Shown: piece after piece, positions 39,813-51,225 of the stretch
Numbering within the stretch: the first letter of the stretch is position 1
Layout: each line of letters begins with the position of its first letter
Assembly: GCF_918797505.1 (NCBI RefSeq)
Contig: NC_092794.1
Location: forward strand, 2,356,001 to 2,420,000
Reading direction: 5' to 3'
DNA length: 64,000 bases
Source of the DNA: Bemisia tabaci
Lineage: Eukaryota > Arthropoda > Insecta > Hemiptera > Aleyrodidae
Program-made: the position numbers and the translations under genes
The notes under the pieces: generated by a model
Databases searched by the model: none
What the model saw: the letters and a program-made list of their open reading frames with translations, nothing else
Told to the model about the DNA's origin: nothing

Positions 39813-40894
39813 CAGGGTGAATGGTGCGGCTGACGTAAATGCCTCACCCCCTAAAACTTAATCCCTGTAGTAAAATGACAAGCGAGGTTTTTGAAATACC
39901 GATTTGTAGAAGTCCAGATGGAAGAAAAAAGTCCGATGTGTTAGCAACGATAGTGATGATGAATTTCTCAACAAAAATCATTCCTTCGCATGCACTTAAC
40001 TTAAAAATTGTACTTACAAAATTCTGTAGTACAGACAAACATACTAGAACCGGTGAAAGAAGAGTGGAGACAAAAGTCACATCAGTCTGAATGCACCAAT
40101 CATCAGTTGGCCCATTGGTTAGCATGTACACATCTGTATTGAATGGTGCAATTTTAGGATGTGACTTTTGTCTCTTCTCTTTTTTCCCCAGTTCTACCTT
40201 ACAGTAGTTCTCTAATGCTTTACAGATACTGCCGACCTACTTGCAGAAATGAGCCGATCAACCGGGATTTTAAAAGAAAAAAAAAATGAGAATTCAAGCC
40301 GAGAGATTGGAGCATTTTCAGACTTGAATGCTTCGTTGCAAACTGCTTCTACCTGAGAGAATTTGAGGTGACAGAATACGATTTTTGAAGGTATGAATCA
40401 AAGCACTACGCGACGTACTTTCTCTTCAAAATTTCACGAAAGTAAACAGATCACTCAATGGAAAGTCCGGAAATCAAACCTTAAACTACATAAATAAAAC
40501 AATTAAATTGGTTGAATGGCAAGAATTAAAATTACGCCTTTTTTATAAACTAATTTTCATTTGATCTATGTTAGAAGCACTTGTTATTTTTTCGTTCAAG
40601 AATTGATATTCGAACTTTCCGTTGTGCGAATAATTTCCTGCGTACGATTTTGAAGAGGGCACATGTCTGGCGGTCGTGTCTTAAGAATCATTGAGAGGCT
40701 ATAATAAGTGGTTGTTTGGACGCCTTGAGTGATTTTTTATTATGTTTTCTCCTTTGGTTGACATTAAATTGTTAGCAACGGGAAATATTAAAATGCTTTC
40801 TCGACGTATTTAAAGGATAGAAATACACCCACGATCTTTCGGCTCTTCACTGCAGACTTCATTACAAAGAGATAAACCTAAAATGTTTGACATT
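39813..40894. other. Mostly featureless; one short palindrome
   Basis: Apart from the hairpin at 40057-40183 nothing is recognised. Frames at 39839-40131 on both strands overlap the palindrome and lack domains. Confidence 0.4.
40057..40183. repeat. Palindrome with GAGACAAAAGTCACATC arms
   Basis: GGAGACAAAAGTCACATC (40067-40083 region) is mirrored by GATGTGACTTTTGTCTC (40159-40175). ATGCACC / GGTGCA continue the pairing inward. Confidence 0.65.
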
Positions 40895-41100
40895 TATTTT
40901 ATTTTTTTTTTTGTTTTTTATGTTTTTTTGTTTTTTATGTTTTTTTGTTTTTTTGTTTTTTTTGTTTTTTTTTTGTTTTTTTGTTTTTTTGTTTTTTTTT
41001 GTTTTTTTTTTTGTTTTTTTTTGTTTTTTTGTTTTTTTTGTTTTTTTTTTGTTTTTTTTTGTTTTTTTTGTTTTTTTTTTGTTTTTTTTTTTTTTTCTTT
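40895..41100 (+). repeat. T-rich tract with spaced single G
   Basis: About 200 bp of T-runs of 6-10 bases separated by single G (sometimes ATG). All long frames through it (phenylalanine-rich on plus, lysine-rich on minus) are products of the repeat. Confidence 0.9.
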
Positions 41101-41980
41101 CATTTCTTTTATTTTTGGTTTTTTCTTGCTTTCTTTGTTTTTTTCCATACCTATTTGAGTTTTTCTCTCATTAATCATGTTTTTTTTTATCTTCTTCTTT
41201 TCAGCTTCTTTGTACACAATAAGCATACAATTTCAAATGATAAATCTAGAACAAAACTTCCGCATCGTATAATAGACTCGAAAGTAATTCGATGTTCTAA
41301 TTTGCCAGTTCAGCATCAGCGAATGACTTTCGTGCAAAAATACGATACGGAAGTTTTTAACAATGCTTTTCCCTCAAAGGTCTTATGCAATTCATTTGGT
41401 TGAAGGAATTTGCTCCGGCATATTCACTTCACTTATTGGGTTCCACGCCGTGTTCATCCGCACCACTAACCATCCAAATCTTCTGCAGAGGTCATCTTCT
41501 TCTCCTTCTCCCATCTTGAGTGTACTACTCGGGTATTTTTCTTGATCCATCGTTGAAATTTGTTGGAGCAAAGTTACAGTCCCGGTTAAGAATAACTAGC
41601 GCATTTGAGTAAAGGTGCTTCTAATAGAGATAAATTTTTACGGGCTCTAAAAGCTCTCCACTCCTGCCGTCGGATCCATCGACGAATTCTTGGGCTTTCT
41701 ATATCAGCGTGACATTTGATAAACTCACCGAATCGGTGGCTCCGCAGCAAATATTTTTCAAGTGAAACGCTCACAATGACATGTAATCCACGGCGAAGAA
41801 CGCCGGCCTTGCTCAAATGACGAATTAAAGGTCCATGGACGTTGAAAAGTATTGGTCGATCCGCAATTTCTCCATGTGACTAATTTGTGGAGTCGCTAAA
41901 ATTGTAGACATAGGTAAGCGAGCAGATGTTATTTGTCTGAAAAAATAGGGTTCGCCGTGATTCCAACTCATCGTGCTACG
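41101..41980. other. No gene recognised
   Basis: A minus frame at 41586-41816 (SHRFGEFIKCHADIESPRIR) has balanced composition but no known domain. It is the only item of note. Confidence 0.35.
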
Positions 41981-42516
41981 TTGATTTGATCAGCGGTCCA
42001 TGCGTAACCAGCCGTTACTAAAGCCCATGTTGGAGCTACGCTACGAGGGCTCTTTGCAGTCCACTTGCTTGTTCCTTAAAAGAAAAGGAAAAGGCCGCAA
42101 CCCTCAGCTTGCCTGTGAAAAACAGAAAAAGGCCACAATTCTAAGTCAGCTTGCCTGCTGACAGGGAGAGGCTGCTTCAATTAAGGGACCAGCATGCCTG
42201 TCAACAGGGAGAGGCTGGCTTAGCGTATTATGCCGATAAATTTCTGTCGTTCTGTGTTGATTTGATCAATGTTCCATGCGTCACCAGCCGTTGCTGCAGC
42301 CCATGTTAGGACAATGTTTACGAGGGCTCTTTGCAGTTCACTTGCTTGTTCCTTCAAAGGAAAAAATAAAGGCCACAACACTTTGCTTGCCTGTTAAAAA
42401 CAGAAAGTGGGCACAATTCTAAACCAGCTTGCCTGTTGACAGGGAGAGGCTGCTTCAATTAAGGGACCAGCATGCCTGTCAACGGGAAGAGGCTGGCTTA
42501 GTGCTAGCGACAATCT
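41981..42516 (+). repeat. Tandem duplication, period about 278 bp
   Basis: Units start GTTGATTTGATCAGCGGTCC (41981) and GTTGATTTGATCAATGTTCC (42259). They share CGAGGGCTCTTTGCAGT, CACTTGCTTGTTCC, and GGGAGAGGCTGCTTCAATTA. A shorter repeat (GCTTGCCTG-TGACAGGGAGAGGCTG) recurs within each unit. A start fragment reappears at about 42775. Confidence 0.8.
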
Positions 42517-43191
42517 GTCGTCTGTGATGTGATGTTCGTGATGGTTTCAGGACGATTCTGTCTGCAACGGCGCTTCTTGAAATCGCAAGGAGGAAAGAAA
42601 ACAGGATCATGTTCATGGACGTTGACGGATGTTGGAGGATGCGCGGAGCATTTTTTCCGAGCGATGAAATTGTGGTATCGGTGAAACTGCGGCAGCAATG
42701 AAATTTTTGTCGAAAGTCAGCGAGCTGACGTTCGATTCCAGAAAAAATCAGGCTTGATTTCGATTTATTGTGCTGTATTGATTTGATCAATGGTTCGTGC
42801 GACATTGAACGTTACTACAGCTCAGACGGCTGAAATCTCGGCCTAAAAAGACTAAAATTCGTGGATAAGTTATATTTTTCAGCGCATAGAGTTGAAAATT
42901 GCTAAATTTCAATTTTCAAATTACCGTACGCAGGGCAGCAATCCGACCGTAAGTATTCCAAGATTTTTTATTACGGACGTTGCTTCTGTTGCCGAGAGAG
43001 GAAAACAAAATGAGATTAGCAATCTTGCAAATCTTGATTGCGACTCCAGTATAATCAGGCATCGAGAACGAAATCTCTGCGTCGTAGGTGGTTCAGCGAA
43101 TATTGAATATTGCATCATGTATCAGAGATAAGGACTGCGACGAAGGTAGGTCACCAGACTTGAGTGCATCTAGAAATGCGCGATCAACAAT

Positions 43192-43554
43192 TTGATGAAA
43201 TCAGAAACCTCTCGAGATGAAGTTCGGGGCCTGTCTCGCCTCCTTTCCGGATTCCGTGATTTTGAACAGTCACGAGAAAAATCAACGAAGTTAAATCAGC
43301 ATGAACCGTTTCACGAATGTCCGTTTCATGGACGTCAACAATGCACCATCAAACGCCAAGATGCGCCAGCTGCCTCACCAACGAGGTTACGTCAGCATGG
43401 ACCGTTTGGAGCGCCTGCAAAGTCTTACGAATACTTCAAGCATTGCATCATCGAACGCAAGGATGCGCCGATTGCTTACATGGCGCTTACCGTCGATCAA
43501 CGCCATTTCCGGCGAGGGCTGCTATCTCATCAGGATATTTTCACCAACTCGTGA
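43192..43554 (+). CDS. Unrecognised 120-codon frame with internal repeat
   Basis: TTG at 43192 is followed by ATG at 43195. The product contains two related segments: QHEPFHECPFHG..IKRQDAPAAS and QHGPFGAPAKSYEYFKHC, then IERKDAPIAYMA. The shared nucleotide unit is about 110 bp. The +1 frame also stays open across the same repeat, so the true frame is uncertain. No domain recognised. Confidence 0.25.
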   Translation: MMKSETSRDEVRGLSRLLSGFRDFEQSREKSTKLNQHEPFHECPFHGRQQCTIKRQDAPAASPTRLRQHGPFGAPAKSYEYFKHCIIERKDAPIAYMALTVDQRHFRRGLLSHQDIFTNS

Positions 43555-44035
43555 ATTTTTCGCCTCCTCAATGATTTACCGCGGCTGTTTGACTTTGACT
43601 TGAAAAGAATTTTACTTGATAAGGGGAAATTCCAGCCAACTAGAAATCAGAATATATCCTTGTAGTTTTCACATGAATTTTGTATGAAACGTAAGTCGTG
43701 AGTGTGAGGATGAATGTGATTTGAGGACCATTCGTTCTAAGAGTTCGAAAACGGAAAATATCTTCTTCGGGATACATTCATTGACCAAATCGAATCCAGT
43801 TGCCTTCTTTGAATAAAAATTCAACTAATGGTTGGAACGAAATCCGGATGAAACTCCCGTGAGCACACGTCAAGAGATGGGAAAAGGGCTGGAAACGTTG
43901 CGACGATAGGGATGTTTGGCATGAAACCCACGGACCGAGAAAAAACGACACTTATTTAAATTCAATTTACAACACTGCCATAGTAAGGAAAATAGCCGCA
44001 TGACCATCCAAACGTCACCACTCTTTCCCCTATTA
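43555..44035. other. No feature recognised
   Basis: AT-rich, no repeat pair seen. Confidence 0.4.
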
Positions 44036-44229
44036 AACATTCATTTTCAGGAAACGTTATCAATATTTTTCTTTGAAATTTTCAAAAACAGTAGATTAAG
44101 TTGCGAATGAAATTTCCTGAGGATTGAGGAAGAAAAATATCCACAAGTTTCCTTGAAAACTGGTACTGTATCGGAGGAGATTTGGCGACGTCCGAAGGCT
44201 CATACGACGTATTCTTTAGCAAGGCAGAA
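44036..44229. repeat. Foldback family GCTAAGGAAGAACGCCGTAT, partial copy 4
   Basis: The right end GGCGACGTCCGAAGGCTCAT, then ACGACGTATTCTTTAGCAAG matches copy 2. Left portion ATTTTTCTTTGAAATTTTCA also matches, but the left terminus is lost. Confidence 0.55.
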
Positions 44230-44298
44230 CAATGAAGCTGCAGACAGCCCCTGCAGGCTATAGGCATTTATACATTTCAAAGTCACAAGTACACGAGA

Positions 44299-44430
44299 TT
44301 TGAACTTGATTTTGGAAACACGAACTAGGTACTATTTCTGGCTTATTTCAAAGACAACGTACGTCGTGCCATTAGTTCCCTTAGTTAGATAGGTGCTTTA
44401 ACAAAAGATTTAGAGTTATTGGTACTAAGT
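44299..44430. repeat. Decayed TTGGACTGCATTTTGC family member
   Basis: ACAACGTACGTCGTGCCATTAG, AGTTCCC and TTTAGAGTTATTGGTA correspond to the loop and right arm, much changed. Confidence 0.4.
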
Positions 44431-44645
44431 AACTGCAGTCAAAAATAATAAACATAAATAAGGCCGACGTTTCCTTCCAAAATTAATTTTAGCAGTTTTT
44501 TCAAGCGCGCGGTAGAAACATCTCAAGTGTTGTTTGAGCTAAAACGCTATGGTTGTCTTGAAAACGATCAAAATCGCTTACTGTATTGTTTGTCAGAGGG
44601 CATCTTTGATTTGTGGCTTATGCTGCTGTACTTGCTTGTTTTTTT

Positions 44646-44646
<1 letters not shown>

Positions 44647-44678
<32 letters not shown>
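44647..44678 (+). repeat. Poly-T run
   Basis: 32 consecutive T. The lysine-rich minus frame across it is an artefact. Confidence 0.9.
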
Positions 44679-44680
<2 letters not shown>

Positions 44681-44865
44681 CATAAAATGTAGAGTTACAG
44701 AGAGAGCCGGAAAGACATGTTTTCTTTCCGGGAAAAAACTGATTTTTCTTAAATAATACAGGAAGCAATTTTGGTCATTATATGACTAATACCATACCCA
44801 TAGCTCAGTCTGAACTCGAAACATTTCTTACATAAATTACGTCTTAAAAATGATCAAATTTTAAT

Positions 44866-45004
44866 TGGACTGCATTTTGCAATTTGGAGCTATAAATTCT
44901 GGCTCATCTGAAAAAACAATTATGAGCATTGGGAAACTAATGGCACGCACGTTGTTTTTAAACCGGGCCGGAATTTATGGCTCCTAATTGCAAAATGTAG
45001 TCCA
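44866..45004. mobile_element. TTGGACTGCATTTTGC palindrome, copy 4
   Basis: TGGACTGCATTTTGCAATTT at the left, GCAAAATGTAGTCCA at the right, flanked by AATT-like sequence. Loop retains GGGAAACTAATGGCACGCAC. Confidence 0.8.
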
Positions 45005-47026
45005 ATTTAGGTATGTACTGTGCTATGCTGCGACTACTTTTGACCAAATTTCGGCAAATCTTGATTCATGGGTATTATAAATCAAAAGTAAAATTTGAAA
45101 AAAAAGGCCAGCTATTTGACAAAAAAAATTAAATTAAATAAAACCCTTAAACATTGAAGATAGGAAAAATCAGCTTACAATTATAAACACAGTTATCAAC
45201 CTTTCCTGAATTCGCGAAAAAATGAACGTACAACATGCGCTACTTAGTGTACAACATTAACGCATCAAGTAGAGGAAATAAAACTTTTCGCAAGTTCTCA
45301 TTGATTATTCAGTTAAAATCATATATTATAAACATTCCACACACATTTTAAAATTATAAACACATTTAGTTTCAGTAATACTACAGTCGAGAGAAATTCA
45401 TCATCACCATACGAAACATGTTTGAACGTTTCCATTTTCATTACTTGCCTGCCATCTACTCAACATTTTCAGAGAAAGTAGTAAATACAGCTGCGATGTT
45501 AGCATTATTCGCGAAAAACTTAACGAGGAAGATTAGGCGTCTAAGTCACTGTCATGTCAGGCCTGCCATGATCAGCGCAAGACTTAAAAAAATTGAGAGT
45601 CTATTCGTGCTCAATGTCAGTTACATTACGATTACCAACAACGGTAATGTTACACAATTATATGATTAGAATAATTTTCTTGCAGACTGAGTTTCGAGAA
45701 TTTTTGACACAGAGGCGTCAATTTACGGAAAGAGTTGCTCGCACCGAGAGGATCCTGACAAACATTAGAGTTTCTATACATGGGTGGGAGTGGGAACATT
45801 TTGCGGGGGGGGGGGGGGGAAACACCTCGTCAGGGAAAGTAAGGGGACATTAAAAAACACCCCGTGAAGAAGGATTGGTGGGACCACTCCGCAGTTCTAA
45901 AGAGGAGCTGAGAGGATTGCTCAAACCTTAAAAGGGATACGGGGGGCCTCCCCCGCAAGATTTTGAAAAATAGAGTCGTCTCAGGAGCAATTCTGAGCTG
46001 TTCTTACTATGTCAAATTACACTGCACCTGATAATATAAGTTCCGCTCATGCTTTTACGACTTCTAGGAAACGGAAACGCCTTCCGAATTGAGAACGAGG
46101 AGAACAGGGAGCGAGTGACTCAGATCTAAAAGTCGAGAAAACTAACGATATTAACGAAAAAACACAAAACTCTACCCTCTGTCAAATCGACAGCCAATCT
46201 ATGGTTGCTTCGATTCCCAAGCTTAAAAGTCATGTTCAAAATTAAGGATGTCTAGTGTTCTTCCTTGAAGAACTTGATCCATATAAAATTTACTCTAAAA
46301 TAATTACTCTCGCCAATTAAGTTCAAACTTCATGTTAAACTAAGTGAGTTCCAAACACAAGAAACCTCGCAAATTGTCTAGTTTCACGATGCAATTTTGT
46401 AGAACTAAGTTTGAAATAAAATTCCTGCTTCACGTTAAATGATCGAAAGAACAAAAGCGCCGACGCCGATGACACGAAGTACTTCATAATAACCTAGAAA
46501 ACTTTGAGCGTGTGAAGACGCGTGACCAAAAGTTAAAGGCAGCTGAAACCAAAGGCGGCTAGCAAGTCAAAAAATCACCAAGGAATGTCCCTGTTTATAA
46601 AACAAGATAAGAGGGGGAAAATGCTGATTTTCCTAAATTTTTAACTCATTTTTCCTTGATAAAAGGATGGACTTAGCCATTTTACTAATATTTCCATCCC
46701 AAATCATGAATTGGGTTGAGGCAATAACACGACAGTTGATCGAAATCAGAACCATCCAAGTGATCAAAGATAGAAGCTTTTATCTTCTCTTTGTTTTAAA
46801 AAACAATATGAAACGTTCCGATCCCTTCTCCATAGGCGACCTTGAATGATACTACTTCGGGTTTTTTTCCAGCTTCTTTGAGCTTCATGATGTTTAAGTT
46901 CAATTTTTTTAAGTTTGACAATATTCCGCTTCTCTCATTGAAATCCGGGGCGTGAACGTCCATTTAGCACCAGGGCGCAAATCGGTGTGATACAACTATT
47001 CCTTCGTAACGAATTTTACAGTCTTA
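45005..47026. other. No gene recognised; one G-run segment
   Basis: 45805-45818 is a G-run beside GAAACACCTCGTCAGGG and AAAAAACACCCCGTG, probably a transposon remnant. The frame at 45418-45669 has no domain. The rest is AT-rich. Confidence 0.35.
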
Positions 47027-47408
47027 AGGAGCGTTCATAATTTCGTAAAACTCTAGTGGGGGGGGGGGGGGGATGAGCTTGCGTTACGCTGTGTTACAAG
47101 GGGGAGGAGGGTCAGTGCCAGCGTTACGTAACCCTCTCTGTTGGGTAAAAACACAGAAAATCCGAATTTTATCATTCTTAATTCTTCATGGTTATTTGTC
47201 ACACTATCTTTACAAAGAATTCAGTAATCCAGCTACATATTCAACAGTCTCCCACAATTTCTAGGATATTAAAGGGGAGGGAAGTCTGATAAGAATTACG
47301 TAATGATTGAGGGGGTCCGTGGTTGCTTTAAAAAGCATTACAGGGGGAGGGGAGGGGGCGGGTCTTAAATGCCGGAAAAGTTCGTTACGTGACTTATGAA
47401 CGTCCCCT
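47027..47408. mobile_element. Poly-G MITE, AGGAGCGTTCATAATTTCGT ends
   Basis: Left AGGAGCGTTCATAATTTCGT, right GTTACGTGACTTATGAACGT, then CCCCT. G-rich stretches sit inside both ends (47058-47072 and GGGGGAGGGGAGGGGGCGGG at about 47343). Flanks and middle are AT-rich. Non-coding. Confidence 0.65.
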
Positions 47409-48141
47409 ATACTACGACTCAAGATCATTGGTTGAAAAGTTTCAAGTGAGCTATGATCTCTCAAATCAATTTAAACTGATTAATTGAGTTAATTTTTTTT
47501 TAAAAAAAGAAAGGCATTCCACATTTAAAGTTGGAAATCTGTTACCTACATGAGCGATTAACTTTACCTATTCTTACTAAAATAAATTGTTCATGTAAAT
47601 TTCTCTATCGCGTTGTTATATTAGCAAAATTTAAAATGACGAAATCAAACTTATCGATATATTGATCTGAACTAGCAGGTACACGTGTTCAGGAAATATG
47701 CGTGGTGCTAAGAGACTCTTCGATGGACAGTACAAGAAGCAAAAAAACATGAACTGAAAGTCTAAAAAGGTCGTCATCGGACAAGATCCAGAAAAATGGC
47801 GAACCCAATAAATTGTCTTGAACTTTAATCTATGATAATAAATTTCTTGAAGAGGGTGGCGGACGACTCAAAAGTTCGAAAAACTTAAAAATTCTCGAGA
47901 ATGAAAAAAATTGTGACGATTTGGAGGAGCGATATTTCAGTCACCTAATTCATTCTCGACGACTTGTTACATGGATATCACGAGAGTATGCGGCTTAAAA
48001 GATGGGTTGCATTTAAAAAACTATGACATTCATTTTTAATTAAACCGCTCCTTGAAGGGACCAATATTTCCAGGAAATAAAGTAGTGCCGGGAACGGAAA
48101 GTAAGTAGAAGGAAAATTCTAGCAAACGTTTCTGGGAACGT
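47409..48141. other. No feature recognised
   Basis: AT-rich. No palindrome or frame of interest. Confidence 0.4.
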
Positions 48142-48495
48142 CCACAGTAGCCTGGAGAATTTGCACGAAAACATTTTATCGCTTTAACTGAGAGAATGCT
48201 TATTATGAGCCGGGCTCATAGCATTTTTTAAAAAAAAATGTATTGTATGGGAAGTTGTTGAAAACAAGTTTTAAAAAGTGAAACAATGTAACGCTTTGAG
48301 AAGTCATCAGGAGGCAATTCCCATTTAAACACAATGATTTTAGCAGATTGGGCCATTCGATTATCATATCTCTTCCAACAACTCTTCAAATTAAAATACA
48401 AAGGTACTCTCGTTCTCAGTTCGGTCAGTATAGTTTTATCTTGCACATGAGATTTATCAAATTTTCGATATCTGCAAATTCTCCACTACAGGTGG
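48142..48495. mobile_element. GGAGAATTTGCA palindromic element, copy 2
   Basis: CCACAGTAGCCTGGAGAATT at the left, ATTCTCCACTACAGGTGG at the right. It shares CCATTTAAACACA and TTTTAGCAGATTGGGCCATT with 12916-13233. Confidence 0.6.
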
Positions 48496-48532
48496 TGTGA
48501 TAAAAGGAGGTAGAGTCTCAGAGTAAGAAGGA

Positions 48533-48933
48533 CAGGGCCGCCAAAACACAAAATGGGCCCGGGACAAATTGAAGTGACGGGCCACTTGGGGGGATTCCCC
48601 CAATAAATTTTTGAAATTGAGGGTAAAATAAATGCAATTTTGAACTTTCTCAATGTAAATTATTTCAAACCATTTCCATAGCGCTGATTGCCGAACGTGC
48701 CTAACAAGAATTAAGAGAATAGATGGATCAGAAGGGCTCGTAAAACTGCGAGTCAGGTCCTCAAACTTGGTCAATACGTAAAAATTGTTCTTATACTCAA
48801 AAGGTCCCGGGACGGATGAACCTAATGCTCCCGTCCCTCACAAATTTTAAAGCCACTGGAACCACTTTGACCCCGGGCCCTAATATTAGAGACCCGTTTA
48901 CCTTCCCCCCTGCCCCCCTTCTGGGCGGCCCTG
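48533..48933. mobile_element. Non-autonomous hAT-like element, CAGGGCCGCC ends
   Basis: CAGGGCCGCCAAAACACAAA at the left; GGGCGGCCCTG at the right, with GGGCCCGGG / CCCGGGCCC inside. Flanks AGTAAGAA and AGTAAGGG give an imperfect 8-bp duplication, offset by three bases at the left. Confidence 0.6.
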
Positions 48934-49077
48934 AGTAAGGGTACATAAAGTAATAGTAGTATTCGCAGAAGTAGTAGTAGTAATGGTAATAGTAGTAGTA
49001 GTAAAAAAAATTGTGCATAATTATGTAAAAATCAATCTCCGAATAAGGAGAAAAATTCAATGAGAGGTTTTAAAAAC

Positions 49078-50084
49078 GATTTTTTCGAGGGCTGCATCCG
49101 ACTTGGAACCTATTTGAACCGATTATTTTCTAAATCACGTAAGCGCCAACCTCTATTTTAGTGGTAGAGGGGTTGTTTTTTCTTTGTTTTCTCTGACGTA
49201 ATCAATAAAGTCAGATTTCAAAATAGCCTTCTACAGGAACACTCATTGTTTGGAATTCGAAAATTGTCAACAAAGCGAAATAAAACGGGTTTTCTTGTTT
49301 TTCTTGCATTCGCAATGTTGGCGCTTGCGTGATTTGGAAAGTAATTGGTTCATTGCCTCCCGCGTTCAAAAGTAGAAGATTCAAGAGGCTGCAAACGTAC
49401 GTCTACCGAGTGACGCACGTAAATTTTCGAATTATTTCACGTCGGGGCGATAGTGAGTCGTCGCTTGTTTTCCTTAGGACACAATTGAGGACACCGCACC
49501 AAGAACAGCCTGTAGGCGTATAGGTCGTTATTACGCCCATCTGCTTTTCGGATTCTACGTACCCTGGACTATGCTGTGGTATCGATAGAATATAGAAAGG
49601 TAACGGCTCGAGGTCGAAAAACCTTTTTTTTTCCGAGTTAAGTCAGGCCTCTGGATCGATGGGTGCAAGAATGACCTATAAACGGGCCTATAAGGTGCTA
49701 GTTACCCCTTTCTTTACTCACTATCGATATTCTTTCATTTTGCGTTAATCATGCGTGATTAAAATGATTTATACTTCATATTGCCACCAAAATGACTGTT
49801 GGGCGTAATAATGGCCTATAAACCGCTTTTTAAATTAAATACATTAGAGTGTAAACCCAAAATGTTTCGCAAAATCTACCCGGCATCCTTCAATAGAAGG
49901 GTTAGGTCACCCAAAAACACCAAAACAGGGTACCTGCATAGAAAAGTCTGCGCAGTACATCAAAAACAAAACTTTAAATGCGTTTTTCTCAAAACGCGGT
50001 TTCCAGTCATAGGCTGTTCTTGGTGCGGTGTCCTCAATTGTGACATTTTTAACTACGGGACGCAAGTCGGATGCAGATTTTTCA
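49078..50084. mobile_element. 1-kb nested foldback
   Basis: Outer arms GGGCTGCATCCGACTTG (49089) and CAAGTCGGATGCAGATTTTT (50063). Middle arms 49480-49511 and 50011-50042 are 32-bp perfect inverses containing GAGGACACCGCACCAAGAAC. Inner arms GTATAGGTCGTTATTACGCC and GGGCGTAATAATGGCCTATA (49800). The spacing is asymmetric, so 49826-50010 looks inserted. The frames at 49799-50152 are not convincing. Confidence 0.7.
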
Positions 50085-50476
50085 TAAAAGTAAAATTTGG
50101 TGCCTTAGTAAAGGGTGAGAGGTGCATTCGGCCCCAGAAAAGTTCCGTTTGACCCGCGTTCCGTTCCGGCTCTCCCGGAACGGAACCCGGGCCTTTTCGC
50201 CGAAACGTGCAAATCACGGCAATGGCACACAACGTAACGGCCACAGGCCAGCGCCGGCGGGAGTTCGATCCGCTGACTGCCTCTCGACGGCAGGTCTGCC
50301 AAGAGTGGATGATAGACAAGGAAAATGGCCTCCCAGATCACCATCATAAAGAGCGCTCGTTGCATCAACAGGTTAAGACCGCACTCCCATCAAAATGAGG
50401 TCATCGCTGACCACACAATGATGGGAGTTTCTGATCGTAACCTGATGGTGCGACGAGAGCCAGGTGAAGCCTCGCG
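50085..50476. other. GC-richer stretch with a strong hairpin and a B-box-like site
   Basis: GTTCCGTTCCGG / CCGGAACGGAAC (50158-50186) is a perfect hairpin. GAGTTCGATCC at 50260-50270 matches the Pol III B-box consensus, but no A-box or tRNA fold was convincing. No gene. Confidence 0.3.
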
Positions 50477-51124
50477 GTTTGTCAGACCGTCAGATGGGCA
50501 GTATAGGTCGAACGATCTCTCGAAAGCTTTTTCCGGGGAAAAAGCGATCAACAAATCGTTCGACCGACTGCCCACCCGACCGTCAAACAAACCACACGCT
50601 CTCACCGTTTGTTTGACCGTCAGATGGGCAGTATAGGTCGAACGATCTCTCGAAAGCCTTTTCCGGGGAAAAAGCGATCGACAAATCGTTCGACCGACTG
50701 CCCACCCGACCGTCAAACAAACCACACGCACTCACCGTTTGTTTGGCCGTCAGATGGACAGTATAGGTCGAACGATCCCTCGAAAGCTTTTTCCGGGGAA
50801 AAAGCGATCGACAAATCGTTCGACCGACTGCCCACCCGAACGCCCAAAAAACCACACGCACTCACCGTTTGTTAGACCATCAGATGGGCAATAGATCGAA
50901 CGATCTCTCGAAAGCTTTTTCCGGGGAAAAAACGATCGAAAATTCGTTTGACCGACTGCCCGCCCGATAGTCAAACAAACCACATGCACTCACTGTTTGT
51001 CAGACCTTCAGATGAACAGTATAGGTCGTACGATCTCGCGAAAGCTTTCTCCGGGGAAAAAGCGATCGACAAATCGTTCGACCGACTGCTCAACCGACCG
51101 GCCGACAAACCACGTGCCCCGTCA
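50477..51124 (+). repeat. Five-copy tandem array of 130-bp hairpin units
   Basis: Units start at about 50477, 50607, 50737, 50867 and 50995 (spacing 130, 130, 130, 128). Each unit is itself an inverted repeat: GTTTGTTTGACCGTCAGATG, then GGTCGAACGATC at the left, GATCG-CAAATCGTTCGACC, then ACCGTCAAACAAAC at the right, with the centre TTTTCCGGGGAAAA. Units are joined by CACACGCACTCACC. Units 2 and 3 are nearly identical; 4 and 5 are more diverged. Frames on both strands are read through the repeat and are not genes. Confidence 0.95.
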
Positions 51125-51225
51125 CTCTCAGTCCCGGTTTCCCACCACCCCACCCCCCAACAACACATGACAACATCCTCGCGGATTTTATTTAATTTTT
51201 TAATTCAAATTTAACTTAAGAAAGT

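Noticed and set aside
40883..41403. Long phenylalanine-rich (plus) and lysine-rich (minus) open frames
   Set aside because: Both are translations of the T/G tract; no ordinary coding composition outside it.
50260..50270. Possible tRNA-derived promoter (GAGTTCGATCC)
   Set aside because: No matching A-box at proper distance and no cloverleaf; B-box matches arise by chance.
50477..51124. CRISPR-like array
   Set aside because: Units are contiguous full repeats without unique spacers, and the DNA is eukaryotic.
50325..51214. Repetitive cysteine/arginine-rich frames
   Set aside because: Products of the 130-bp hairpin array, open on both strands.
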